A DNA stretch of 64,000 nucleotides from Bartonella ancashensis (GCF_001281405.1 NZ_CP010401.1:272001-336000), one strand, 5' to 3'; counted from the first letter of the stretch, positions 9,340-19,084 are shown. Translations and numbers: made by a program. The notes: generated by a model not told the origin, from the sequence alone.

Positions 9340-9583
9340 TTTTACTGCCGCTCTTTTAACTTTTTTGATCATGTATAATAGACATTTAAAAGCAAAGGAA
9401 AACATGGCATCTCCCTACTGAGGAAGAAAGATCACCGCCCCCATGCAAATGTTCAAAGATAACAGAAATGATAGGGGAAGCTCCCTGTAGAGGAGAGCAC
9501 GTCATCGCCTTCTTTGGAAAGAAACATCGCCGCCTTTCTTCGCAGAGGCACATCACCACTTTCCTTTCCCTGGAAGGGCTGCA

Positions 9584-11047
9584 TTATCGCTTTCCTGCAG
9601 ACGTTGATATTATGTCAAATCCTGTCATATGAGACCATTGCACCCCTGCGGGAATGCGCAACCGAAAGCGGTAAAACCTCCCTCTGGCACGATAATGAAC
9701 TTGTCCTGTGTTGTATGATGGCTGTCGTTCTGGCAACCAACATATTTTTTCCTCTATATCCTGGCGCGAACGCAAACCCACAGCAACAGAACATTTCCCA
9801 CTATTAATCTGGGGCATTATGGTATTTATGCGTGTCATAAATCCATTTGTCTGCCCCATTTCTTGAGATGTTACCATACAAGCCATTGGATCCCCTGAAA
9901 AGGAACCAAGCCTTCCTTTATAATCAAAAGCTCCCAACACCGGAGTTTCATTTTTCCAAACTTTGCTATCAAGAGAAAAAGGCAGCTCATCCAGACTCAG
10001 GGAAACACGATCAAGCCCTTCTAACGTGTATCCAGCAAGAAAAATTGGCAAAATCATACGAACATTAACAGTAGCAACAGTCCACTTTTGTAAGCCCCAA
10101 TCATAAATGAGCAGAGTATGTTCCCTGGTTTCATCATTAACATCAATCATCCAATAAACACGGTTATAAACACCATCAATAGCCGCCCACATCATAGATA
10201 GATTGCTTTTATTAATTTTCGCTGTCATGGTTCGGTCTATTTTTTCAAATCCAATTGGCGTAATAGTTCCATCACTGGCAATTTGGTAAAATCCTCCTTC
10301 ATCAGCAAAAAAAGCAAAATCTCCTCTACATACTATGGATTCAGCATTTTTTGCTCCTCGTTTATCGTGTATTTTTTGAAAACTGAAAATGATTTTAGAC
10401 CCAGGAATAAACGAACCCGCATAAATAGCCGAGCGCATAAAAATAATAGGATTTGTTGTTTCCGTTGCTCCTTGCACATATCCTCCATCAGGAAAGTCTT
10501 GATAGTCGCAACTTTTCTTCCCAACAGTCCAAAATTCTGCATCATTTAATCCAGACCAATGCACACGACGTGGATGTTCTGATAATTTCATCAAACATAC
10601 GAAATCGCCCCATACCCGAACAATCCCAGCTTGGGGAGGGTTTCCTCCTAAATTGCGAAATTTCTTGTCATTTTGAATGTCAATGACTTGTGGCTTGTCA
10701 TTACCATTAACAGCAATAATATAGTCCCCAAATAAAGCAAAAGACCAAGGAGAATCTACATTCGCAAGATAATCTGTTTTATTTCGGCTTATATCATCCC
10801 ACTGTAATGTTACATTATTCAATCGGTAAATTTTGTCTTTTGTTCCAACAATAACAGAGACACCATTTTTGGTTTTAACAGCAATAGCTCCTAGAATAGT
10901 CTCTGGACATGGCTCTGATATAGGACAAAAACTTGGCATTGGAATATAAGATCCGTCTGCAGGCAGTACATTAATAAGCTGATCTGTGAAAAAACTATTA
11001 ATATCGGCAATATCAGGCCGGTATTCAGCAAGAGGAAAAAAAGCCAT
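9584..11047 (-). CDS. P22 gp10-like tail hub / DNA stabilisation protein
   Basis: A 487-residue protein rich in beta strands, with propeller-like repeats such as VIVGTKDKIYRLN, FALFGDYIIAVNG, RGDFAFFADEGGFYQI and NRVYWMID. This layout and its position after the adaptor fit the P22 gp10 family, which forms the tail hub and plugs packaged DNA. It starts right after the stop of the gp4-like gene. It should act in the particle tail. The family call rests on pattern and gene order, not alignment. Confidence 0.72.
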   Translation of the reverse strand: MAFFPLAEYRPDIADINSFFTDQLINVLPADGSYIPMPSFCPISEPCPETILGAIAVKTKNGVSVIVGTKDKIYRLNNVTLQWDDISRNKTDYLANVDSPWSFALFGDYIIAVNGNDKPQVIDIQNDKKFRNLGGNPPQAGIVRVWGDFVCLMKLSEHPRRVHWSGLNDAEFWTVGKKSCDYQDFPDGGYVQGATETTNPIIFMRSAIYAGSFIPGSKIIFSFQKIHDKRGAKNAESIVCRGDFAFFADEGGFYQIASDGTITPIGFEKIDRTMTAKINKSNLSMMWAAIDGVYNRVYWMIDVNDETREHTLLIYDWGLQKWTVATVNVRMILPIFLAGYTLEGLDRVSLSLDELPFSLDSKVWKNETPVLGAFDYKGRLGSFSGDPMACMVTSQEMGQTNGFMTRINTIMPQINSGKCSVAVGLRSRQDIEEKICWLPERQPSYNTGQVHYRARGRFYRFRLRIPAGVQWSHMTGFDIISTSAGKR

Positions 11048-11812
11048 TTAGAACCCCGTTGAACGAACAATTTCACAGCCATTCCGGCGTGATGTTTCTA
11101 TACGCAAAATCTGCAATTGTTCTTGAAAATCATTAAAAGAAACAGCCGCATATTCAGGATCTTTCAGAATATTTTTATAGAGTTCGTATTTTGCTCGTGC
11201 TTTAATAAGATCAAATGCATAAATAAACCAAGGGCTTACATTTTGCATTCCTTCTGCCTTGCCAAGGTAAAAAGGCACCCAATAAAGACGAACAGTTTCA
11301 ACAGAATGCGGTGTCGGGAAAAGGCCTATCTTCTGTTTCCAAAATGTATAGAATATGGGTATTCCTTGTAACGGATTGGTGCAATTTTCACATTTTTTGT
11401 CCTCTCCATAGCGCCCATCATCTCCATAGGTTGCACATAATGTTTCAGCATTTTGATGAAAGAGTTGTACCTTTTTTGCAGACTTTTTTTCTAACAACAC
11501 GGCCTCAAGGACCATTGTTTTCTCAATCAAAGGGCACTCTTCTGCTCCATACCATGTTTTTCCTGGTTGTGTTTTTAGTGTAATTTCTCTTTTTTCGTTA
11601 AAGAAAAGGATTTCCTGTTCACATAAACGTAAAGCAGCCAGAATAGAATCTTGAATTTGACTAGCATAATCAGCCATCGGATCGTCAATCTCATCTTGAA
11701 TGAGCGTTATCATACGCTCCAATAATTGTGCATGATCCGTATTTATCCAGTGAAGAGAATGAGAAGGAGAGTTTGTCTCCATCTTATGAGATGTGGTAAA
11801 GCTCACAGTCAT
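11048..11812 (-). CDS. P22 gp4-like head-tail adaptor
   Basis: 254 residues. The N-terminal half has the helical pattern usual in gp4-type adaptors (LLERMITLIQDEIDDP, then QIQDSILAALRLCEQEILFFNEKR). The C-terminal part (LYWVPFYLGKAEGMQNVSPWFIYAFDLIKARAKYEL) is mostly helical and matches the later part of such proteins. Four cysteines (CATYG..CENC) in the middle are unusual. The position between the major capsid and the gp10-like hub is the canonical one for a ring of adaptors under the portal. A weak AAGGAT lies about 14 bp before the start; an alternative Met is at 11782. Confidence 0.68.
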   Translation of the reverse strand: MTVSFTTSHKMETNSPSHSLHWINTDHAQLLERMITLIQDEIDDPMADYASQIQDSILAALRLCEQEILFFNEKREITLKTQPGKTWYGAEECPLIEKTMVLEAVLLEKKSAKKVQLFHQNAETLCATYGDDGRYGEDKKCENCTNPLQGIPIFYTFWKQKIGLFPTPHSVETVRLYWVPFYLGKAEGMQNVSPWFIYAFDLIKARAKYELYKNILKDPEYAAVSFNDFQEQLQILRIETSRRNGCEIVRSTGF

Positions 11813-12527
11813 AGATATTAATAATCCTTTTTTTCATGTTGTGCTTTTTTACTCTCCCAATTTATGGAAAAGAGCTTTTTTCCAATATTGCAGAGAACAT
11901 GGACGAAGTTCTTCAATTGTGCCTTCATAAAAAGCGCCATTTTCTGAGATCTTCCTGTATTTTCAGCTTTTCAGATTTCTCAATTTCTGGTGAAGAATGC
12001 CAAAAGTACTGTCACAATTGTGCATTTCTGTTAGGGGAGATTGTGTGCTTTTGTTAAAGGAGATTACACGCTCTGTTAGGGGAAGAAATATTTTTACCTG
12101 TAGCAAATTTGCATAGCCTGTTCTTTTTCAGAATTTTAGATACCAGCACCGTCATTATCTGGATACTGACATATCTGGATACTGACATATCTGGATACTG
12201 GCATATCTGGATACTAACATATCTGGATACTAACATATCTGGATACTAACATATCTGGATACTAACATATCTGGATACTGGCATATCTGGATACTGGCAT
12301 ATCTGGATGCTGGCATATCTGGATGCTGGCACCGTCATTTAGATGCATAAACATAGCTTTGCAAAATATTCCTCCCCCCTCATTTTTAAAACTTTCCACC
12401 CCGTATGAAACATAAGGAGAAAGTCCTTTCCATAAGAACCCACAAATACACTCTCTATGATACATACACTTTATGAGAAACCTAGAATAAGCTCACACCA
12501 GCCCTCACAAAGAGCTGATGACCGCTC
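11813..12527. other. Spacer inside the late cassette
   Basis: A 715-bp gap between the capsid gene and the adaptor gene. It contains an 11-copy 16-bp array (12156-12331). No gene was recognised. Such a long spacer is unusual inside a virion operon. Confidence 0.6.
12156..12331. repeat. 16-bp tandem array, 11 copies
   Basis: Units of TATCTGGATACTGACA, with variants TACTAACA, TACTGGCA and TGCTGGCA. Both sides carry a copy of CACCGTCATT (12148-12157 and about 12329-12338), so the array is bracketed by a short direct repeat. It lies downstream of the capsid gene. Confidence 0.93.
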
Positions 12528-13760
12528 CTATAATTTCTCATAAATGTTCATAAATGCACCAGCGCGATGCTTTATGCAGGAGCTGCATATGTTGGAATAA
12601 CAATGGTCCCGAAATCTTGTGTGCCTTGAGAACTTCCTGGTAAATGGTAGCGTGTTTTTCATACCAATGATGGTTTTAGCAGCCACCCCAAACTCACGTT
12701 CATAATCAAAGAGCTCTTCTACTAATTTATAACGTGTTGCCCCACGATCTTTCCCAAAAGCAATTACCGCACTTTGTGCACCAAGCAAAACAGCCCGACG
12801 AACATTGGTAATAGGACCACCAACAGCTTCTTCATAAACAGCTCCTCCATTTACATTCTTAGCCTGTTCTTGAGTTTTGCTTGTATCCTGTTTAACAGCA
12901 GACATTGCTACACCCTCTGTAACATGCTCCGCTTCACGCAAGATAACCCCATTATACATCCCAAGAGATCCATTATAGATAGGATTTTTTGAGCGGTTCC
13001 CACTATAAATTGCTTTAGTAATATCCAACCACTGGCCTGCATCAGTATTCGTGCGTAATTGCGTTACTTGTGTGGGATGCAAATACAATACATAAACATT
13101 ATCACCATCAACACGTACTGGTCTAATTTTAGGATTAGCCAATTTAGCCCGTTCAACAGCTCTATCAATTAATTTAAGATCAAAAACATCATTTTCCCGC
13201 AAGTCTTCGTCTTTTGTTTTACCATTAGGGCGAATCACTCGTTTATCGGTTGGCGCCATTGGAGCATTAAACCCGTAATGCACTGGTTTAAGTGTTAGGG
13301 TACGTCCTTCAAAATTCAGGGTTTGAGGGGTATAACCGCACACCTGAATAAAGAACATCATACTCAAGCGATCAGCATACCAATCAACCAAGCCATTTTT
13401 AGCTTCTGTTCGCAAATTATGTAAGATACGTTGCTGATCAATCGTGCCTTCATTTTTAACACGAACAGCGTGCACAAGTTCATTAATAGCCAAACGGTCA
13501 TTGAGAAATTGTAAAGCTTCTTCATTGCCCTCTAATGTTTGTCCTTCACTAACACCATCTCCAAGCAACTGCACACGCAAACCGAAACTAATTGCATCAC
13601 CACTAGCTTTATTAGTTTCGTCCTTTAATTGCACAATGCTATTGGAATCCCTCCCGATCAGAGAAGCAATAGGGATGGCTTTTGACACTTCCCGATTAAG
13701 TAATTTTGACCATGTACGTACAGCCATTGGGTCATTAAGTCCGATATGAGTTACGGTCAT
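12528..13760 (-). CDS. N4-gp56-family major capsid protein, 3' end frameshifted
   Basis: The major head protein of the particle. The start MTVTHIGLNDPMAVRTWSKLL is preceded by AGAGGAC as ribosome-binding site. The body carries the N4-gp56 pattern: an N-terminal SKAIPIASLIGRDSNSIVQL strand, then VYVLYLHPTQVTQLR and VTEGVAMSAV, ending with FDYEREFGVAAKTIIGMKN. From there the open frame runs into an implausible Cys/His/Arg-rich tail (RKFSRHTRFRDHCYSN). A one-base frame change at the T5 run at 12655-12659 (A5 on the coding strand) instead gives TRYHLPGSSQGTQDFGTIV, ending IPTYAAPA at a TAA at 12572-12574, the expected C-terminus of this family. The frame as it stands yields 410 residues; the restored one about 396. 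This is either decay, strain-specific variation or a sequencing error. Confidence 0.88.
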   Translation of the reverse strand: MTVTHIGLNDPMAVRTWSKLLNREVSKAIPIASLIGRDSNSIVQLKDETNKASGDAISFGLRVQLLGDGVSEGQTLEGNEEALQFLNDRLAINELVHAVRVKNEGTIDQQRILHNLRTEAKNGLVDWYADRLSMMFFIQVCGYTPQTLNFEGRTLTLKPVHYGFNAPMAPTDKRVIRPNGKTKDEDLRENDVFDLKLIDRAVERAKLANPKIRPVRVDGDNVYVLYLHPTQVTQLRTNTDAGQWLDITKAIYSGNRSKNPIYNGSLGMYNGVILREAEHVTEGVAMSAVKQDTSKTQEQAKNVNGGAVYEEAVGGPITNVRRAVLLGAQSAVIAFGKDRGATRYKLVEELFDYEREFGVAAKTIIGMKNTLPFTRKFSRHTRFRDHCYSNICSSCIKHRAGAFMNIYEKL

Positions 13761-13860
13761 TTTGTCCTCTTTGTTAATTTTGAAATAAAAAATCCGGCAA
13801 TATGCCGGTTTATGAGAGTGTTTTTCTTCTTTCCTCTTTTTCGGAGGATATTTCTAATTT

Positions 13861-14403
13861 CATGCTAGCAGGTGAGCTTCTACTCCCATATCAGCAGATG
13901 AGCTTCTGCTCCCATATCAACAGGTGAGTTTCCGCCCCCATGTCAGCAGGTGAGATTCCGCTCCCATGTCAACAGATGAGCTTCTGCCCCCATGTCAGCA
14001 GATGAGCTTCTGCCCCCATGTCAACAGATGAGCTTCCGCCCCCATGTCAGCAGATGAGATTCTGCTCCCATGTCGGCAGGTGAGTTTCTGCTCCCATGTC
14101 AACAGGTGAGCTTCTGCTCCCATGTCAGCAGGTGAGCTTCTGCTCCCATGTCAGTAGATGAGATTCCGCCCCCATGCCAGCAGGTGAACTTCTGCCCCCA
14201 TGCCAGCAGGTGAACTTCCGCCCCCATGTCAGCAGGTGAGTTTCTGCTCCCATCTCAGCAGGTGAGCTTCCACTCTCATGTCAACAGGTGAGTTTCCGCC
14301 CCCATGTCAGCAGGTGAGTTTCTGCTCCCATGCCAGTAGATGAGCTTCCGCCCCCATGTCAGCAAGTGAGTTTCTGCTCCCATCTCAGCAGGTGAGTTTC
14401 TGC
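13861..14403. repeat. 26-bp tandem array, about 21 copies
   Basis: Degenerate units of the type CATGTCAGCAGGTGAGCTTCTGCTCC over 543 bp. The units vary at a few fixed positions (TCAGCAG/TCAACAG, GCTTC/GTTTC/GATTC, TGCTCC/CGCCCC), so this is an older array with homogenised blocks. It separates the scaffold-like gene from the capsid gene in the late cassette and is followed by no gene of its own. Confidence 0.95.
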
Positions 14404-14529
14404 ATGCAAACCATGGATAAGTCCGTATTTGATCAAACATTTCAACGGAATTCTTGATACATATTTGGCTAAAATATTATTAGCTCATGGAATGACTTTT
14501 TCTTCTCCTACAGCATTTTCCTCTCCCCA

Positions 14530-15321
14530 TTATCTCTCTCCTCCTCCCATCAAACCATTAAAAGCTGCCTTATTTTTAGGATCATCAATCCAAACATTAA
14601 ATTCTGCTTCAGACATTTTATCGAGCATTTCTAATGACAGAGATTCGCCTGGGCTTGCCCCATTATGAGCAGCCAGTGTGCGTGCAGAATTATGTCGTTC
14701 TTGTAACATATTAAGCGTATGGCTCTGTTGGTCTGTATAGCCAATTTTCTGAGCCATTTCGTAAATAACTTCCGCAGGATTTTGGTTTTTTTGAACGCAA
14801 GCGCGTATAATATGCTCTAACTCATTGCCAATAACAGCATCAACAGCTTTTGGATCAGTCATCTCTGGATAAATAGAAGCATAGGCAGCCAATTGTGCTG
14901 CTCTCATGTCGTAAATAAAATCAGCAGCTTGGTCAAAATCACGATGTTTTTGTTTTATCCCTTCCACAGAATTATGGAAGAGAGCATGCAGCTTTTCTGC
15001 CTCTTGGTGAGCTGCTGTGTCTTTTTCCCCATTGCATGTTTGAGCAGTCTTTTTTTCTGCCAAAACAGATGCCTCATGAGGATTCTCCATGAGCTTGTCT
15101 TGTTGTATTTTCAGTTCTTTTGCCAACCATTGAATATAAGCCATAAAGTTTTCTTGTGGATCTGGAGGTGCTTCACTGGCCTGAACCCCGTAAACCCCTT
15201 GCTCTTCTTGATAGCTATTTTCCCCAAAGGGGCTCTCTCCTCCCTCACTCTCTTCATCATTGTGAAAAGAACTTTGTGCTAATTGGGTCTGTTCTTCCAA
15301 TGTTAGTACTTCTTCATCCAT
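14530..15321 (-). CDS. Scaffold-like protein of the late cassette
   Basis: 263 residues, strongly acidic and helical, with almost no hydrophobic core (MDEEVLTLEEQTQLAQSS; AEKLHALFHNSVEGIKQKH; NMLQERHNSARTLAAHNG). These properties and its place between the portal and major capsid genes are typical of podoviral scaffolding proteins, which guide capsid assembly and then leave the head. The C-terminus (LSLEMLDKMSEAEFNVWIDDPKNKAAFNG) could be the capsid-binding helix. AAAGG precedes the start. There is no sequence-level proof of the family. Confidence 0.7.
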   Translation of the reverse strand: MDEEVLTLEEQTQLAQSSFHNDEESEGGESPFGENSYQEEQGVYGVQASEAPPDPQENFMAYIQWLAKELKIQQDKLMENPHEASVLAEKKTAQTCNGEKDTAAHQEAEKLHALFHNSVEGIKQKHRDFDQAADFIYDMRAAQLAAYASIYPEMTDPKAVDAVIGNELEHIIRACVQKNQNPAEVIYEMAQKIGYTDQQSHTLNMLQERHNSARTLAAHNGASPGESLSLEMLDKMSEAEFNVWIDDPKNKAAFNGLMGGGER

Positions 15322-15543
15322 TATTTTAACCTTTTATTTTCCCAATGATATGCTCAAAAATACGATTGTTGAATTTGTGAAGATTTTATTTTTCTTTAAA
15401 CAAAGGTTTGTTCAAACATGTAAACTCTTCCACCACACATCCCCCATACTGTCCCCTGACACGCATTCCATTACTGTGTGCTCAAAAAACTCCGTCAAAG
15501 CAAAGCTTGCATTACTTGTTCTGCTTCAAAACTTTGCGTATTA

Positions 15544-15706
15544 GCCACCGTCATTTGCGCCTTGAATATTGACACTGTCATTTATACTTTGAAGTGTCAG
15601 CCACCGTCTTTTGCGCCTTAAATATCGGCACTGTCATTTATACTTTAAAGTGTCAGCCACCGTCTTTTGCGCCTTGAATATTGACACTGTCATTTGCACC
15701 TTAAAT
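15544..15706. repeat. 56-bp tandem repeat, about 3 copies
   Basis: Units begin GCCACCGTC at 15544, 15600 and 15656, with internal TTTGCGCCTTGAATATTGAC; the third is incomplete. The array abuts the 3' end of the portal gene within the 386-bp portal-scaffold spacer. No gene lies in the rest of the spacer. Confidence 0.88.
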
Positions 15707-15707
15707 C

Positions 15708-17477
15708 TTAAATATTGGTACCCTCATTTTGCATGGCTGCAGATTGCATATTCTGATGCTCTTGCATTTTGAGTGCAATTTTATGAATGAGTGATGCCGG
15801 TAGGGGCGAATAACGTAAAAAGTCGAGCATAATATCTGGTGTGATCGTACTTTGTAGCATTGGCATCATTTGCATAATCATTGCAAATGTTCGCTCCTTT
15901 TCATTAGGGCTTGTTGGAGCATCATCAACAACAATATCATATTCCAAACTCGTAAACATCTCACGCGTTAGCGGAATATACTGAGCCTTATCTTCACCAG
16001 CAATTCGCACCAACCTTCCATCAGAAAGATAATTTTGGATCAAATAGAGAATGATCTTTCCCTGTCTTTGTCGATAGCGCCGCAACCCGTCAAAGAAAGA
16101 TGCTAACAAATTTAATGATGATTGACGTCGTTGTTCCTCTAACACACCGGACTGATTTACAGCACGTGTACCAACAAATTCAGGAGATAACCCCGTAACT
16201 TGAGAAATAGCACCTTTTGCCTCATTAAAAAGCTGAAAAAATCCAGCAGGAAACTGTGCAACCGGCTTTGATTGCACACGCCCTGCAGCAAGAGAACCAC
16301 TTCTCAACCATGTAATACTTTCAGACCTTGCCCAACTTTCCATAGCTTGTCTGTCATCATCAAAAGCATCACGTTCAGCCATAATCCCACCTTTAGATTG
16401 GCTATTAAGCAAATGCATCACTTGACTAAAATATTTATTAGCCCAGCGTTGAGGATCTTTTGTGGGACGCACAATACCGTAAAATTGCCGGCTAAGTTTA
16501 TCAAAATATCCGGTAATGCACTCCCACCCTAATTGATGAGGTGGCACAAGCGGTTTATCAGGGGACTCTAATAATTTTTTCCCTAAAAATGCACGTTTCA
16601 CGACTTTTTTCATGAAGCGTGTTGCTTGGATATATGGTCTTTCTCGTTTAATATTTTGAAACTCTGCTTCAGAATAATCGAGCAATTTTCCAGTTTGTGG
16701 ATCAGATATTTTGTAAACAACTTCACGCTCAAACCAACGACATTCAACCAATGTGACCATTTTGCTGTTCTCTTGTGATAAATCATCCCCTTTATCATTC
16801 TGATCACTCAACATGGCATCATCACACATATGGCCTAATATGGGGTGTTTTACCCAATCAGCATCCAAATCTCTCCAATCCACCCCAGGAAACATTTCTC
16901 GTGCAACAGAGAGAGGTTTTTCATCAATGTACCAAACACGTTGTGCATCAATAAGATTCGGTTTCACAGCACTTGCATCCCAAACCATTTTCATCGGATC
17001 CAGTCGAGAAATGACTGGTTTTCCTTTAGGATCATCATCATAATCCAAACGTGTATCTGTCCACCCCATTCCACAAATAATAGCATCTTGAAAAGCGTCA
17101 GAATCTTCATATTCACCATCAGCTTCATCACGGAACCATTCTGCAGCTCCGGTTAAAATTTGATTGGTAAGAGCTGCACCTTCTTGGCGTGGAATGAATT
17201 GAACATGGCGTTTATTATTGCGCTCAGCTCCAATAACAGCATTCACTAAAGGAGCAATGCGATTAAACGTCATAACAGGTCTGTTTTGTTCTTGTAATAC
17301 AGCAAGATCCTGCTCATTCCATTGCCGTCCATTATAGAAATTGTAATCTTCCTGAGCATTTTTACGCCACTGTTCCACATGGGCAATGTCATCGTGATAC
17401 CAACTGACAAGTTGTTTAAAGAGAGCCTGGTGTTCGATCATTTCGACCGACCCAAGATGAGAGATCTGTTGCTTCAT
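15708..17477 (-). CDS. P22-like portal protein
   Basis: 589 residues, a normal length for P22-type portals, which form the dodecameric ring through which DNA enters and leaves the head. Recognisable segments: the N-terminal helix with WYHDDIAHVEQWRKNAQEDYNFY and GRQWNEQDLAVL, then RPVMTFNRIAPLVNAVIGAE; the middle wing region QRWANKYFSQVMHLLNSQSKGG; and VTGLSPEFVGTRAVNQSGVLEE leading to the C-terminal helical region. Its ATG overlaps the TGA of a duplicated fragment of the terminase end (see 17478-17511). The frame is intact. Confidence 0.9.
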   Translation of the reverse strand: MKQQISHLGSVEMIEHQALFKQLVSWYHDDIAHVEQWRKNAQEDYNFYNGRQWNEQDLAVLQEQNRPVMTFNRIAPLVNAVIGAERNNKRHVQFIPRQEGAALTNQILTGAAEWFRDEADGEYEDSDAFQDAIICGMGWTDTRLDYDDDPKGKPVISRLDPMKMVWDASAVKPNLIDAQRVWYIDEKPLSVAREMFPGVDWRDLDADWVKHPILGHMCDDAMLSDQNDKGDDLSQENSKMVTLVECRWFEREVVYKISDPQTGKLLDYSEAEFQNIKRERPYIQATRFMKKVVKRAFLGKKLLESPDKPLVPPHQLGWECITGYFDKLSRQFYGIVRPTKDPQRWANKYFSQVMHLLNSQSKGGIMAERDAFDDDRQAMESWARSESITWLRSGSLAAGRVQSKPVAQFPAGFFQLFNEAKGAISQVTGLSPEFVGTRAVNQSGVLEEQRRQSSLNLLASFFDGLRRYRQRQGKIILYLIQNYLSDGRLVRIAGEDKAQYIPLTREMFTSLEYDIVVDDAPTSPNEKERTFAMIMQMMPMLQSTITPDIMLDFLRYSPLPASLIHKIALKMQEHQNMQSAAMQNEGTNI

Positions 17478-17657
17478 TCAAAAGCCATCCATAAAATTTG
17501 AGAAAAAGAGAGTAAGGCCAATTTTTAAAAGGCAAAATAAGCCTTTACAGAGAATAAGATTGCAAAATCATATTCTGAAATTTGTTGTTGGTAAAATTTG
17601 TATAAAAATCATTCTGTTTAACTTAACAATGATATCCTCTTGCAAGAAATACCTTAT
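17478..17657. repeat. Inserted spacer with duplicated terminase 3' end
   Basis: The last codons of the large terminase (reading SSSQTSWMAF stop, about 17658-17690) recur imperfectly at 17480-17511, where they read FSQILWMAFE stop and the TGA overlaps the portal ATG (ATGA). Between the two copies lie about 150 bp of AT-rich DNA without a gene. This looks like an insertion with partial duplication that pushed the terminase away from the portal while keeping the ancestral overlapping stop on the portal side. Confidence 0.8.
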
Positions 17658-18983
17658 TTAAAAAGCCATCCATGAAGTTTGGGAAGAAGAAGGCCGATCA
17701 TAAATATTTTTCCGAGGTTGAAGCGCAGGCTGTTCATAAGCAAGACATAAAAGCCCGAAACTATCCGCACCATGACTTGCCCAATCATGTTCAGCACCCA
17801 ATCCAATATTGCGCTGTTCATCTCTTTTTTCATGATACCAAGCAAGTGCTTTTCGCCCAGCCTTTGTTGTTTCACGATTAAACCATAAAGCAGGAAATAA
17901 ACGCCTCACAGTTTCAATACGCATTTTAACTGCCCCAACCCCTTGGTTAGGAATGATCTTTGTCTGAAACCCAGCCTGTTGCAAAGCACTCTCAAAACTA
18001 ACATTATATACCCGGTCTTTTGTTGCCCCATCATGAGGCAATATCATAAGGGCCTTATCATACCCCCGCTGGCAAACCCAGCCAATATGTTCAGCAAGAG
18101 GTTGCCCTTGCGCCTCATAATAGTCGAGTACACGGATTTCTCGTCCAATAAATTGGGCAACCCACAAAGCCGTTGCATCAGCCTTAGCCCCCGTACCACC
18201 AATATCCCAAAAAATTTTAACCTGAATAAGTGGATCTCGTGGAACATTGGTAACCCGCCCTTCTTGTTCAGCCTCAAGGAGCAATTTTTGATAATAAGCT
18301 CCCTCTATTGCTTGAAGATAATCCCCCTCCCAAATATGGTTATACTGCTCTGGTCTTTGCTGCAAATCTGCTCTCCGATCACGATCAAGCTTCTCAGGAA
18401 ATTGTGGATTATCACGCCAATTGATCTCAGCAGTTTTAATATGAGGACTGTGCGTAAAACGAAAACGCTTTTCAACAGGGGCATTATCACGTAAGGGGTT
18501 CCAAGTTACCCATAATTCAGAATTCCAGTCCTTCCCTTCTTCACGCAATGTTGGGATCAAAGTTTGCCAAGCGCTCTCAGTCACAGGTTCTGCCTCATCA
18601 ACCCAACATAACAAAATCCGCCCCATTGATTTAATGCTTGCAATATTGCGATCAAGACCTGCAAAAGCATAAGTGATGCGGCCATCTTTGGACTTGACAT
18701 ATTTATCACCCACCTCATAATAATCGCTCAAGAATGGGTAAGACTCTATAGCGCGCTTAATCTCTTCTAAGGAGCTTTCGTTTAGTGAGTTTTGGAATTG
18801 TCGTGCACATAAAATCACACCTCTTTCGCCAGCCTTTCCATGACGATACCCAATTACTGCAGACATCAAAGCAAAAGATCGTGTTTTTCCAGACCCACGC
18901 CCCCCCCAGGCAGCGCGAATATCTGCCTTTCCGGCAAAAACTGGAATGAGCTTTGGGATTAAAAAAATTTGTGTGGTTGTCAT
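17658..18983 (-). CDS. Terminase large subunit
   Basis: The motor and nuclease that packages DNA into the head. The start is set at MTTTQIFLIPKL (441 residues). The frame stays open to an ATG at 19070, 15 bp after the small-subunit stop, so a 470-residue form is possible. The ATPase domain has Walker A AWGGRGSGKTRS (about residues 25-36) and a Walker B ILLCWVDEAE followed by an SAWQTLIPTLRE segment and the coupling-motif-like WVTWNPL. The nuclease domain begins IKVFWDIGGTGAKADATALW, with acidic metal ligands as in RNase H-like terminases. The C-terminus ends WMAF and appears truncated by one codon relative to the duplicated copy at 17480. Confidence 0.9.
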   Translation of the reverse strand: MTTTQIFLIPKLIPVFAGKADIRAAWGGRGSGKTRSFALMSAVIGYRHGKAGERGVILCARQFQNSLNESSLEEIKRAIESYPFLSDYYEVGDKYVKSKDGRITYAFAGLDRNIASIKSMGRILLCWVDEAEPVTESAWQTLIPTLREEGKDWNSELWVTWNPLRDNAPVEKRFRFTHSPHIKTAEINWRDNPQFPEKLDRDRRADLQQRPEQYNHIWEGDYLQAIEGAYYQKLLLEAEQEGRVTNVPRDPLIQVKIFWDIGGTGAKADATALWVAQFIGREIRVLDYYEAQGQPLAEHIGWVCQRGYDKALMILPHDGATKDRVYNVSFESALQQAGFQTKIIPNQGVGAVKMRIETVRRLFPALWFNRETTKAGRKALAWYHEKRDEQRNIGLGAEHDWASHGADSFGLLCLAYEQPALQPRKNIYDRPSSSQTSWMAF

Positions 18984-19084
18984 AGTTGAACCATGCATAT
19001 CATACTGCTTTGATATCGTACTGCCACTGCCACAGCTTAAAACGGTGCCTAAATGTAGAAATCTACACAAAATTCAAATCAAAA

